The notes under the pieces: generated by a model | What the model saw: only the letters and a program-made list of their open reading frames with translations | Told to the model about the DNA's origin: nothing | Database searches by the model: none | Shown: positions 34,267 to 44,583 of the stretch, one piece after another | Numbering within the stretch: the stretch's first letter is position 1 | Layout: every line of letters starts with the position of its first letter | Assembly: GCA_031835245.1 (NCBI GenBank) | Contig: JAVKOQ010000067.1 | Location: forward strand, 1 to 64,000 | Direction of reading: 5' to 3' | Source of the DNA: Balamuthia mandrillaris | Lineage: Eukaryota > Discosea > Longamoebia > Balamuthiidae | Length of the DNA: 64,000 bases | Program-made: the position numbers and the translations under genes

Positions 34267-37200
34267 TCAGCGCTTGACAACACGATCTGTGGAGAGAAAG
34301 TGTTTGAAGGCATTGGACATAGTGACTTGTGGGAAACCCGCGAGACCTTGAAGGTAAGTCTGCAGGGCTTGCTTTCGTTGCTCCACGAAAGAGGCGCTCA
34401 TGTTGCTGATAAACTTTTTCTTTGGGAATGGAGGCAGAATATCTTTGGATACCATTTTTTGTAACTAGGTTTTGTTTTCGAAGTAATGTGTCAAAAGTTG
34501 CAAGAGAGAGAAGCAAGAAGCAGGAAGAGAGGGGAGAGAACAAGATAGGAGAGAGGAGGGGAGAAAGAGAGACGAGAAAGAAGAGAACATACGTCTTTAT
34601 GGAGGTTAAAGAATTGGCTGTATCGCTTTGCAACGAGATAGCTTGTATCTGCTCCCATTCTTATCTCTACAACATAAATCTGAACGAAAAAACAACAAAA
34701 AAATGAGTTTTATGGAGAGAAAAAAAGAGTGAGTTTTCCTTCTTCAGTATGGCACGTACAGTATAAGGGCTGCCCTCTCGCTTCGCGGTATGTGTGGAAA
34801 TAATCTCAAGGCTTATCTCCTCTTCCTCGTTATCCCGCTGTTGTTGTGGTGGTGCACCTCTTGAAGAAGGCGGTGACGATGGTGACGATGGTGGCGATAG
34901 TGCGGATGGTGACGGAGTTGGTTGCAGCGGAGCGAAACCAGGTAATATCATTCCACCAACGGGTACCGAGAGTCGAGGATTGTTTGCGTTAGCTGTTTTG
35001 GCACCAGTAGAAGCAGGAGCGGAAGGATGAGGCATTTGTGCTCCTTTTCTTTCATTATTATTGGCGTTCGTCATGTTGTTATTGGTTGTAGGAGCGGCGG
35101 CGGCGGAAGCAGCAATTACAGCAGCGCTTCTAGAAGAGACCTGTCGAGATTGTTGTCTTCCTTTGCGTTGGGTTGGAAGCCGCTTCTTTGTGTTCATTGG
35201 TCGAGACATGGTCGCATGTTGCAAGCGACCACTTTTCTGTGGAGGGGCAGGTGCTTTGGTCCCTGTTGCAGCAACGTTTCTAGAAGAGGATGGACCTCGA
35301 GCGCTCCCCGTCTTGTTGGTTTGGTAATACATGGAGAAGATGGGTTGAGCGCCAGAAGCGGGAGGCGCCTGTCCTCCTTCACCACCTCTTTGAATGGTTT
35401 TCGCGAGCAGCTCCGCGAACCGCTTCTTGTCTTCCGGATTCAAGTATCGATGACCCATTGGTCCTCCGCCGCCTCCTCCTGCTACACTAACACCTCCTCC
35501 TCTTCCACCTGGTTGGCCTCCTCTTCCTCCTCCTCTTCCTCCTATACCGCTACCACCACGAACAGGTTGTTGTCCTCTTCCTATTCCACTTCCTCCACCT
35601 CTTCCAATACCACTTCCGCCACCTCTGCTTATTCCATGAACGACAGCGCTGTTGTTAGCTGATGACGAGATAGAGGAGGCAGGTGGTAGCATGGCACTAA
35701 TGCTACTTCCTCTGCGGCTGTTGTTGGCGACGGCGGTGGCTATAGCGGAAGCGGGAGGTACAGGTCTTCGTCCTGTGACGCCCACTGCTTGTTGCTGCTG
35801 TTGTTCTTGTTCTTTTTCGCTGCTGGCTGTAGCAGAAGATGATGTTTCAGCAGAAGAGGTGGCTGATGACAAGGACGATGGTTTTTGTGAAGGAAGTGGA
35901 GGAGGTGGTTTGGAAGGAGGTTGACGTGAACTATTTTCTTCTGCTGTTGTTGAAGTTGTTTCAGCTTCTTTTTCTTTGGGAGATATTGCTTCATACGTAG
36001 AAGAAGCTACATTGTTGTTGTTCTCTTCGTCTAATATTTGGTTGAACAACTCGATTTCAGCATCTTCTGTGTCGCTATCACTCAAAGCCAGATTGGCAGC
36101 TGTGTCGTCTTCGTTGGTCGGTCCCATTCCAGTATCGTTTAAGTTATAGACATTATAGTACATTTCTAGGCAGAATCCCAAGTCCGTTAAATACTTGTAG
36201 TTTCGCACTGGTATCTTGGGATCCTCCAGCACATACACGAAACATATTCCACCTTCTTTGTTTTGTTTTGTTTTGTTTTGTTTTGTTTTGTTTTGTTTTG
36301 TTTTGTTTTGTTTTGTTTTGTTTTGTTTTGTTTTGTTTTGTTTTGTTTTGTTTTGTTTAGCAATTCTTCGTGTTAGCAAAATAGCAGGCTGGAATGAAGA
36401 AGGGAACGAGAACGAGAACGAGAACGAGAACGAGAACGAGAACGAGAACGAGAACGAGAACGAGAACGAGAACGAGAACGAGAACGAGAACGAGAACGAG
36501 AACGAGAACGAGAACGAGAACGAGAACGAGAACGAGAACGAGAACGAGAACGAGAACGAGAACGAGAACGAGAACGAGAACGAGAACGAGAACGAGAACG
36601 AGAACGAGAACGAGAACGAGAACGAGAACGAGAACGAGAACGAGAACGAGAACGAGAACGAGAACGAGAACGAGAACGAGAACGAGAACGAGAACGAGAA
36701 CGAGAACGAGAACCACAAACCATCTTCACTGTCACGTTGACCAAGTCCTTCATCGTCATCATCCAACGGCGACATCAAAAAGTGTTTCGCCACATCCGAG
36801 ACCAAAGCGCTGGCACAACCATGTCCTCTTTTCTCTTCCAACGTGTAGACGAGCGTTATTTCAGCACTGGCATCTTTTCGCACGTCACCACAAAACAATA
36901 TGGAGCAAATACTCTCCCCATCATCATCACTTCGGCTTTCCTTATCTTCCTCGTTGTTCTCCCAAAGAAAGACTTTGCCTTGTTCGATGAACGAGTTGAC
37001 AACAAAAGCACCAGCACTTGATCCCGTTCGTCCCCGTTTCGTTCTTCCTTCTTCACCACCTCTCCTTTCTTCTTCTCCTTCCTCCTCCTCCTCTTTTCTT
37101 TCTTCCTTTTGTCTTGAAGGCTTGTTGTTGTTCTCATTACTAAGTTCGGACATGTAAAGCTGATAGAGCCGAGCGACCGTTGGGGCATCTCTGGTGGTGG

Positions 37201-38024
37201 CCTTGCGGCATCTTCCCGCCGGTCGTTTGGTGCCGTCGGGGAGGCGAGGCAGGTCCTGGATGCCGTACACTCTCTGCGTGCTGCTCGAGTTATAGATGTA
37301 GCCCGTCCTGCGCGCCCAACACCGACAAAACTCACGAACGATCTTGGAGGGACCTGCCACGCTATTGTTTTTAAAAAATGAGAGAAGAAGAGAAGAAGAG
37401 AAAAAGAGAACAGAGAACAGAGGACAGAGAAAGAGATACAAGAAAAGCGAAACAAGAGAAGAGAAAAGAGAAAGAGGAAAGAGAAGAGAGAAGAGAAAAG
37501 AGAAAGAAAAGAGAAAAAGAATAGAGAACAGAGCAAACAAAGGTAATGAGAAAAATGTAGAATGAGAGTAACGTTTGATGATGAGATGAAAAAAAAAAGA
37601 AGGAAAAGTGGTTTTGTTTTCAAACCTGTTGTTGGGGAACTTGATGTCGTGATCCAACAAGTAGTCCACTGGTGCAAAAAAAATAAGTAAAAAATAGCGA
37701 TGAAGCAAAAAAAAAACGGTTATTTGGTGTACTTAAGAAAAAAAAGTAAAAAAAGAAAAGAAAAGAAAAGAAAATGGAACCGATGAGATGAACGCAGCCA
37801 GGAGGAGCGTGAAAGAGAAGGATGCGAATGTCGGTGATGTAGGCCACGATGGCGGCGGTGAGCACCTGCCCGTCCTCCTTGCTCTCCACCGTCAACATAA
37901 AGGACTGGGGCCATTCCTCCAACGGCAAGAAACTCATCAGCAGCTCTGTGAGCACGCTGCTCTGCAGGATGTGGTCCACCTTCTCCAGGTACTCTGGCCC
38001 ATTGGAGTACACCTTGATCTCCAT
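34267..38024 (-). CDS. GNAT acetyltransferase fused to an RGG linker and a C-terminal PX domain
   Basis: Six exons read leftward: 37781-38024, 37626-37668, 36721-37361, 34761-36253, 34593-34679, 34267-34464; 901 residues, all phases closing. The N-terminal about 340 residues resemble two-part GNAT proteins: AGPSKIVREFCRCWARRTG, the QRVYGIQDL strand, GRCRKATTRDAPTVARLY, the acetyl-CoA loop RGHGCA within a TLEEKRGHGCASAL block, and the closing VLEDPKIPVRNYKYLTDLGF. A disordered linker follows, with acidic, Pro-rich, Gln-rich and RGG segments (RGG about 510-560). The last about 110 residues are a PX domain: ISLEIISTHTAKREG, YVVEIRMG, AKRYSQFFNLHKD, LPPFPKKKFI and QALQTYLQGL. PX domains bind phosphoinositides. 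The 467-base intron 3 is two microsatellites that happen to stay open in this frame. Confidence 0.82.
36260..36358 (-). repeat. (TTTTG)n pentamer run in GNAT-PX intron 3
   Basis: About 20 copies. The sense strand is CAAAA, making this the one intronic repeat here that is not pyrimidine-rich on the sense strand. It ends next to the intron 3 acceptor, where a polypyrimidine tract would normally be. Confidence 0.95.
36404..36713 (-). repeat. (GAGAAC)n hexamer array in GNAT-PX intron 3
   Basis: About 51 nearly perfect GAGAAC copies (sense GTTCTC). All frames are open, giving artificial Glu-Asn, Arg-Thr or Ser-Phe dipeptide ORFs. Its homogeneity suggests recent expansion. Confidence 0.97.
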
Positions 38025-38312
38025 CTCTTTCCCTTCCCTTCTTCCCTTCCTCTCTCTAATAAGATCTAAGGACAACGAAAAAAGAAATCTTATGATCTTT
38101 GCGCCGCCTTATTCGCGTCCCTGCTGTCGACATATATTAATTTGACCGAAAACGTGCTCCCATTGAGCACAAATCGTGGCCACGCCCCTGTCGGCAATAA
38201 TGCCACCGCACTGCTCTAATTGTGCACGATATGAGGGATATTGTCGACGAAAACGGTATTTACTGTCGACACGAAAGAAATAAAATAAAATTTCAAGTCG
38301 CGACGATGGAAG
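38025..38312. promoter_or_regulatory. Divergent promoter with three GTCGAC palindromes
   Basis: Between the GNAT-PX and SLC25 starts lie GTCGAC at 38126-38131, 38243-38248 and 38265-38270. The first is 102 bases from the GNAT-PX start. The last is 43 bases from the SLC25 start and is followed by ACGAAA. CAAGTCGCGACG just before the SLC25 start is a relaxed version. No other feature is visible. Confidence 0.6.
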
Positions 38313-39531
38313 ATGAAGAGGGAAGCATCTTCTCCTCCGTGCCAGAAGACGTCGGCGTCTGAGTGCGCTTTGGGCGAATGTCGGGGCTTACCTCCCTTTT
38401 ATTTGGTGTGCTCTGTTGCCGGGGCTTTGAGCACCGGGGTGGCTCGCACGCTGTTCATCAGCGCGGACGTGGCCCAGCTGCACAAGGAGCTTCATCCATT
38501 GTCTTTCTCCTCCTCCTCCTCTTCTTTTCTTCGTTCCCTCCGCCAAGTCAAAACCTTTGGAGCAAACAACAACAGTTCCACGGTCTTCAGAACACTCTTC
38601 TCCGGGTGGGCTCCCACGCTGCTGGGTTCCTCCTTGTACGGCTCTTGTAAATTTTGCTGTTATGAAGTACGGATTGGCTCTTCTCTCTCTCTCCTCGTTA
38701 CTCACATCTTCACTCGTTCGCTAGTACTTTCGTCAACTCTACTCTGAAAAATGGGCTTCCGACAACCACGACCGCAACAAGGAGGACAACTGCACCGCCC
38801 ACAAGCACAACAACAACAACAGTGGAGAGCAGAGGGAAGAATGGGTCTACCTCGCAGCCGGGGCGAGCGCTGAGCTCATGGCCGGCATCCTATGGTGTCC
38901 CTTTCGCAGCGTCGCTGTTCGCATGCAAACCATCGCTTCCTCTCCCTCTCCCTCTGCCTCCGCTTCGACAGCAACAACGCCAACGATGAGGTCCACGATG
39001 AGAACGATGTGGAAGGAAGAAGGCCTGTTGGGAGGGTTCTTCAAGGGTCTCACTCCGTTGTGGTTGAGGGAGGTGCCAACCACTGCCATGCAATTCTGGG
39101 CCTTTGAACGTTCGGTGCAAATGCTTCACACTTACGTCCTGCCTCGTCCTCCTCTTTCTTCTTTCCCGTTTGCTCTTGATGTGATGTTGACGGAAGAGGA
39201 AAAGAGAGAAGAAGAGCAAAGGCGGAGGAGAAGACGGTTGATGGTCAGTTGTGTGGCGGGAGGAATGGCGGGAGGGATTGCTGCGGTAGTCACGCATCCA
39301 ACTCAAGTCATTCTGGAAGCAATGCGTGCAAGGCATCAGCAGAGGATAGAGGAGAAAGGGAGCAAGGAAGGGAGAGAACAAGGAGGACGAAGAAGAAGAT
39401 GGTGGTGGTGGAGAGGGCTTGGCGGTAGAATGGCGTTGATGGGAGGCCTTGGCGCCGTCCAATGGCTCCTCTACGATGTCATCAAGCTATCCGCTGGCCT
39501 TCCCACCATAGGATATTCCTCCCAGCAATAA
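38313..39531 (+). CDS. SLC25A3: Mitochondrial carrier (SLC25), phosphate-carrier-like and divergent
   Basis: Two exons, 38313-38666 and 38725-39531; 386 residues. Phosphate-carrier landmarks are clear: FSGWAPTLLGSSLYGSCKFCCYEYFR, then EGLLGGFFKGLTPLWLREVPTTAMQFWAFER, and GGMAGGIAAVVTHPTQVIL in repeat 3. Such carriers have three repeats with six helices in the inner mitochondrial membrane and move phosphate with protons. All three signature motifs (P-x-[DE]-x-x-[KR]) are degenerate: ISADVAQLHK lacks the proline, CPFRSVAVRMQT has Arg for the acidic residue, and HPTQVILEAM has Gln. Acidic and Arg-rich low-complexity insertions lie between repeats. It may therefore be a paralogue with altered transport. 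The symbol marks similarity, not proven orthology. An upstream ATG at 38306 in another frame opens a short ORF only. Confidence 0.78.
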
Positions 39532-39626
39532 AAAAAAAACACACACACAAAAAGGATTTAAATAATAAACTGAAAAAAAAAGTGACGAAACAAAGCAAAA
39601 GAAACACAGAAACAAAAAAAAAATAA

Positions 39627-40856
39627 TTATTGCGAAGGGCCACCAGGAGGCATTCCCCTGCCTACAGGGGCCATACCTGGAGGAGGACCTCCCATCATGC
39701 CAGGGGGTGGCATACCCCGACCAGCACCAGGGGGCATACCTCCCATCATGCCAGGGGGCGGCGGCATTCCCCGCCCGCCCATCATGCCAGGGGGTGGAGG
39801 ACCTCCCATCATGCCAGGTGGAGGCATGCCCATCATACCTGGAGGAGGCATCATCGGGGCTCCGCGTCCTGGAGGGGGCATCATTCCGGGTGGCATTCCC
39901 TGTTGTGGTGTGTTTTGATTGTTTGTGATTGTTAATAGGTTTCATAGAAAAAGCGCAATGGTAAAAACAATGAGAATAAAGCGTAAAAGGAGAATAGAGA
40001 TAGAGGCATACCATAGGGCCGCCACGGGCGTAGGCCATGGGAGGTGCAGAAGCAGCTGTGTACAGGATAATAAACGAAAATAATGAAACCATTGAAAGCA
40101 AAGAGAGGAAATGACAAAAAGGAAAAGAACACGGAGAGAGAGAGAGAGAAAATTAGCTAAGTTGACGAGAAAGAACGGTTCAAAAGGGAAAGAGTATTAC
40201 CGGGTGAGCTTTGTGGCATCATGGAAGCAGGAGCAGGACCACCCAGACCGCGCACGGGGCCAGGTGAAAGACCAGGAGGAGCACCTCCACCCACTCCAGG
40301 AGGAGGCATGGCAATACCTCGGCTCGCAGCCCTTCCAGCACCAACACCTCCAGGAGCTACTCTTGTTCTTGTTTCCTATTATTCAAACCAGCGTAGCAAT
40401 AATATAAACAGAATAGAGGAATAGGAGGAAGAGAGAAAGCGAGCGAGCAAGAGAGAGAGAGAGAGAGAGAGAGAAGACTGTGAGAAAATAGGCAGAGAAA
40501 CAGAAGCAAAGAGAAGGGGGTATTACGTCTAAGGGAGGAGGGCCTTCCACCGACAAAGACACCACGCACTCTCCTCGAATAAGTACAAGACCCAACGTTC
40601 GTTTCTGTTCTCGCTCTTCCTTCACTTTTCCTTTTGTTGTGATTTTGCGGTACTCTTCGCAGTCGCCGAGCACTATGTTCATATGTTTATCAAAGGCCAT
40701 GAATTTGCCTACCAGGAGCCTGCTGTCATTGATCGTGACGCGCATCCTGTAGTTCATGTACTGTAGCATCTTACCGCTTTTTGGCATACTCTGGAGAACG
40801 AGAAAAAAAATCAGTGTTTGATTACAACGAAGGAAAGCGAGCGAGTGGGAAAAAGC

Positions 40857-40915
<59 letters not shown>

Positions 40916-40960
40916 GATGCAAGAGCGAGAGCAAAAAAGAGTAGTGAGTGAACCAACCAT
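39627..40960 (-). CDS. SNRPB: Sm protein B (SNRPB), core spliceosomal snRNP
   Basis: Five exons read leftward: 40958-40960 (start codon only), 40527-40790, 40201-40375, 40012-40055, 39627-39899; 252 residues. The Sm fold is plain: [44 protein letters not shown], then [23 protein letters not shown]. The C-terminus has the RGxxMPPPGV region and many PPPGMMGG repeats, as in SmB/B' of other eukaryotes. SmB is one of seven Sm proteins that ring U1, U2, U4 and U5 snRNAs. The ATG is followed at once by a GTTGGT donor and the next exon begins SMPKSGK, so the first coding exon is just the Met codon. (GA)n runs near 40455-40475 and 40861-40914 lie in introns. It converges with the SLC25 gene, 95 bases between stops. 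Confidence 0.95.
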
Positions 40961-41748
40961 TTTGGTGGATCTTTGTTTGTAACAAGTGTCAGCTGAGAAA
41001 AATAAATAGAGGAAAAGAACTCCCTACGTTTCGTTCACACTGCGATTGATGAACATAACAAAAAGAGAGAGACGATTAGAAATTAGAGATTGATGATAAC
41101 AAATAACGGCTCTAAGTCAATCCTTTGCCACAAAAACCGGATGAAAATCAAAAAATGAATCAGCACGTACAAAAAAAAAAAAAAGAGGAGTTCTCTCCCG
41201 TGGACACAGATCTCGCTCTCTTGTTTTTGTTTTCTATCCTCCTCCCCTCACGACAACAGGAAAGCGACGACGGCGCTCTTTTTTTCCCTCTCCTTCGTCT
41301 TTCTGCCACGCGCTGCTGCTCTCTGAACAGGAAAAAAAAGGGGTCAGCAACAAAAGAAAAAGCGCCAACTACTCCCAAATGGCTCCTCGTGTCGATTAGA
41401 TCATGAATTCTCGTCGACTAACGATCCGCTCAAAAGTGACGCCAGCCAACCGAGACTGTGGATAAGGGAGCGGATAGGAGAGAAATCCAAGTGGACAAGA
41501 GAGAGGATAATAGAGAAATTTTAGTGGATAAGCGCGTAGATAAGAGAGAGGATAAGGGAGCGGATAGGAGTGAGGAGAATGCGTTCGTTTTTTGTTTTGT
41601 TTGTTTTGTTTTGTGGTTGTGGAATCGTTGTTGTTTTGATAAAGACATGGAAGATTGGTGCACAACACACCGACCAGGAGAATGCGTTCGTTTTTTTTTT
41701 TTTTTGAGAGAGAAGCAAATTTTTTAAAAAATAAAATGTAGAACTTTA
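40961..41748. other. Intergenic, SNRPB upstream and CCDC47 downstream
   Basis: No supported gene. GTCGAC lies at 41413-41418 inside GAATTCTCGTCGAC. A small degenerate repeat (GATAAGGGAGCGGATAGGAG, at about 41461 and 41549) and a second direct repeat (GAGAATGCGTTCG, about 41575 and 41678) follow. A 93-codon plus-strand frame at 41125-41406 has no recognisable content. The SNRPB promoter must be at the left end, but no motif stands out there. Confidence 0.5.
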
Positions 41749-42264
41749 TCATCCTTGAGAAACCTGATTACACATTACAAAACAAATATGTTAGGACCAC
41801 GGAGAAAACAAAGAGAAACAAAAAAACAAACCTTGAATTTGGGCATTCGCTTCTTCAACATCCGCTTGTACTCCCGCTCCTCCCTTCGTCGCTGCGCCTC
41901 CGGAGGAAGCTTCTCCAGTTCCTTCAGATAGGTTTGCTTCTTCTCCTGCTTCTTCTGTTGGGCCACTTCCTGTCTCTGCTGCAAGGCCTCCTTGCGTGCA
42001 GCCGACTCCAGTTTGCTTCGCTGTTTCTCTGCTTTGCTCTTTGCCTAAAGTTTTGTTTTAGAAAGGAAAACAGAAAGTAGAAAGATTTTGTAAAAAAAAT
42101 AGAGAGGAACATACCTTTGCGGAGACTTTGGTAGAGGCAACGAGGTCGATGAAATGGAGCGACATCTTCAAGAGAATCTCCAGGTTTTCGTGCATCTTTT
42201 GTTGAGGTGGGATTTTGAACACAAATCGAAGCACTTTCTTGCTTTATATTTTGAAGAGTGAGGG

Positions 42265-42305
<41 letters not shown>

Positions 42306-44173
42306 GGAAGAGAACATTAGGAAATGAATAAAAGAAATACGAAGAGAAAGAATGGGAAGCGTACAAATGGAGGGACGGATACTGATCTGTAAAGTGAAGG
42401 GACTCAAAGTAGGGTTCGTACTTGATGAGGGTGGCGGTCACGTGCTCATGCAAAAAGGTAGGCACCAAGTCCTTGCAGTCTGTCAACACTGTGAAGGAGG
42501 AAGGCAACAAGCCCTGAGTGCCCACTTTGGAGGCAAAAACTGCCTACAAGGTGGTTTAATCGGTCGGAAAGTAGAACAACATCAATAAACAGAGTGAAGA
42601 ATGAAGAAAAGGAAGAGGAAATAAAAACGAAAGCAAAGGAAGAAAGAGACAAAAGAGAAAAAGAGAATTGAACGAACCACATCAGGGTTTTCTTGGACAA
42701 ACTGTTTCTCTTTCTTAGATTTGATGACGGCAAAGACGAATGGCTCCATGCTCTCAGTATTCATGGGCACCTCAATGGTCTGAATGAATTGGTAGTTTAT
42801 TAGTCGCTTTCATTTCTTTGTTTAAAAGCCAACTGGACAAAATAACACTTGTGAAAGAGAGAAGAGAAGAGAACGATGAAGAGAAGAGAAGGGAGAGGAA
42901 GAGAGCGAGAGAGTGAGAGAGAAAGAATGGAAGAGAAACAGAGTACGAACCAATAAGTCGTGCGCTGGAAAGACAATACCATACAACAATGAGAAGAGGT
43001 CATGTCGCTTTACCAACTATTAAAACATGTGAGTAATAGCGATCCATAAGCTAGTAAAGAGTGAAAACAAGCAAACAAACCTCTAAAGTGGCCTGCAAGC
43101 CAGCACAGTTTCTGCGGCCAGTAGCGGCGAGGGTGAAGCAGCTTTGGCTCTCCTTCGTGAGAACAGCGCCATCTCCAACCTTGGAAAAGTTTTTGCGAAA
43201 GATATCCTGAAAAGCCAGAGCCCTACAACACAAAGCACGCCATATGAGTTGGGGTTGCTTTGCGACAGCATTGGAAGAGAGGAGAGGGGGGAGGGGGACA
43301 GAGGAAGAGAGTGGAGCTAGAGCAAGAAAGGGAGCAAAGATCAATGATACCAGGTTTGAGCCATAGTCTGGTTGACGTGTCGTCCATAGATAAAGTTGAG
43401 AGCGAACAGGAAAAGAAGACCCAAGTAAGCGTACTCCAGAGTGTAGCTTCGTGGTGGAAGATCTGCTCACAACAATAATTAAAACAAAAAAAATGATAGA
43501 TTCAGAGTGCCTCTCTTTGGCAAACGCAAGAACAAACCTGCGGAAGTGGTGGAAGCAGTCTTTGTTGAGGCTTCTTCCACAGCCGCTCCCTTTCGCTCCA
43601 GCTCTTCCAGCCCTACGAACTCTTCAGCGTCATAGTCATCCCACTCCAGCTCATCTTCTTCCTCGTCTCCCTTCGTGACTGACCGCTTTTTTTTTGTAAT
43701 TTGATCAAAGTTTTCATACATCAGCGACAAGCAAGGAAAAAAAACCAGGTTTCAGTGAGAGGGGCGTACTGTTGTTGCAGCAGCCTCAGGGGTAGCGTCC
43801 TGTGTTAGCTCGCCTACAAACTCATCTTCAAACTCCTCCTCATCAAAGTCGTCCACTGGCCTTTGAAACTTTGGTACCGCTTTGTTGCAAGATGGAAGAA
43901 AAAGAAAAAAAAGGAACCAAAGAGAGTAAGAAAAAAAATAGAGGATGGAAGAAAGCGAAAGAAAGACGAAGAGAAAGGGAAGGAAGGGAGGAAAAAAATA
44001 AAAGAGAGATGAAGCAGCATTCAAAACTGAAAAAAAAAAAAGGGAGTGGCAAAGTTACTTTGTGATCTAACGGGAGTGGCCAAGACAAATGCAACCACTA
44101 AAACAAGCAAAGATAGCCAGAACAACGAAGCCCTCCGAGACATCGGGTGAGAACGAGTGAAGCAGCTGGTCAT
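41749..44173 (-). CDS. CCDC47: CCDC47 homologue, ER calcium-binding PAT-complex subunit
   Basis: Eleven exons read leftward: 44059-44173, 43770-43879, 43538-43685, 43351-43462, 43081-43222, 42951-43016, 42678-42779, 42383-42543, 42115-42241, 41832-42044, 41749-41763; 436 residues (human CCDC47 has 483). A signal peptide (SLFWLSLLVLVVAFVLA) precedes an acidic luminal stretch (DDFDEEEFEDEF, DELEWDDYDAEEF). Then come a single membrane helix (YAYLGLLFLFALNFIYG), the CCDC47 core (MEPFVFAVIKSKKEKQF, YFESLHFTDQ) and a basic C-terminal coiled coil (REEREYKRMLKKRMPKFK). CCDC47 pairs with Asterix in the PAT complex, a chaperone for multipass membrane proteins at the translocon. The last exon is 15 bases. 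The start could also be the Met at 44143, nearer the hydrophobic core. Confidence 0.9.
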
Positions 44174-44583
44174 CTTCTTCCCTTTTTTTTTTGTCCGCAG
44201 AAAACACAGGTTTATTTTTTTCTCAGTTTCCAGTGCCCACCAAAGAGCCGCACTGTGGAAGATCAGGCACGCCGCGAGCCAGTTTGCAACTGCCATCGAA
44301 AAACGGGCAAAAGCAAAAAACGTCTAAAGAATTTCTGTGGACACCTCTGACGTGTCCACACCAAGTTTTCCCGCTCTTTTTTGCCCAAACAACTTCCAGC
44401 CAGCGCCCCATCGGGAGAAGAGAAGAAAAGAGAGAGAGAAAAGGTTTGCAATGAATGAATGTGGTGGTTCGCTACGTTTTTCTTTTCTACCCCTTTTATT
44501 TGTTGTTCTCTTTGAGAGAAGAGAATAAAAAAACGTAGCAGCAGAGCACAAACGCGGCCAAGCGCAGAGTAGAGAGCGGAAAG
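44174..44583. promoter_or_regulatory. Divergent promoter, CCDC47 and disordered-protein gene
   Basis: No exact GTCGAC. A relaxed copy, TTTTTGTCCGCAGA, lies near 44194-44207. An inverted repeat TGTGGACAC / GTGTCCACA with a short spacer containing TGACG lies at about 44336-44362 and may be a variant of the same element. Confidence 0.4.

Noticed and set aside
36373-36762. Dipeptide-repeat proteins (Arg-Ser, Glu-Asn, Arg-Thr) read from the GAGAAC array
   Set aside because: All frames of a perfect hexamer repeat are open. The array is bounded by good splice sites inside a known gene.
34667-37708. A single 1013-codon minus-strand ORF through GNAT-PX
   Set aside because: It stays open only because the hexamer and pentamer repeats in intron 3 contain no stops. 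Family alignment and splice sites require their removal, as well as removal of another intron at its 5' end.
41125-41406. 93-codon ORF upstream of SNRPB
   Set aside because: Lys-rich and Leu-rich junk-like content, no splice or family support, and the region is mostly A-runs.
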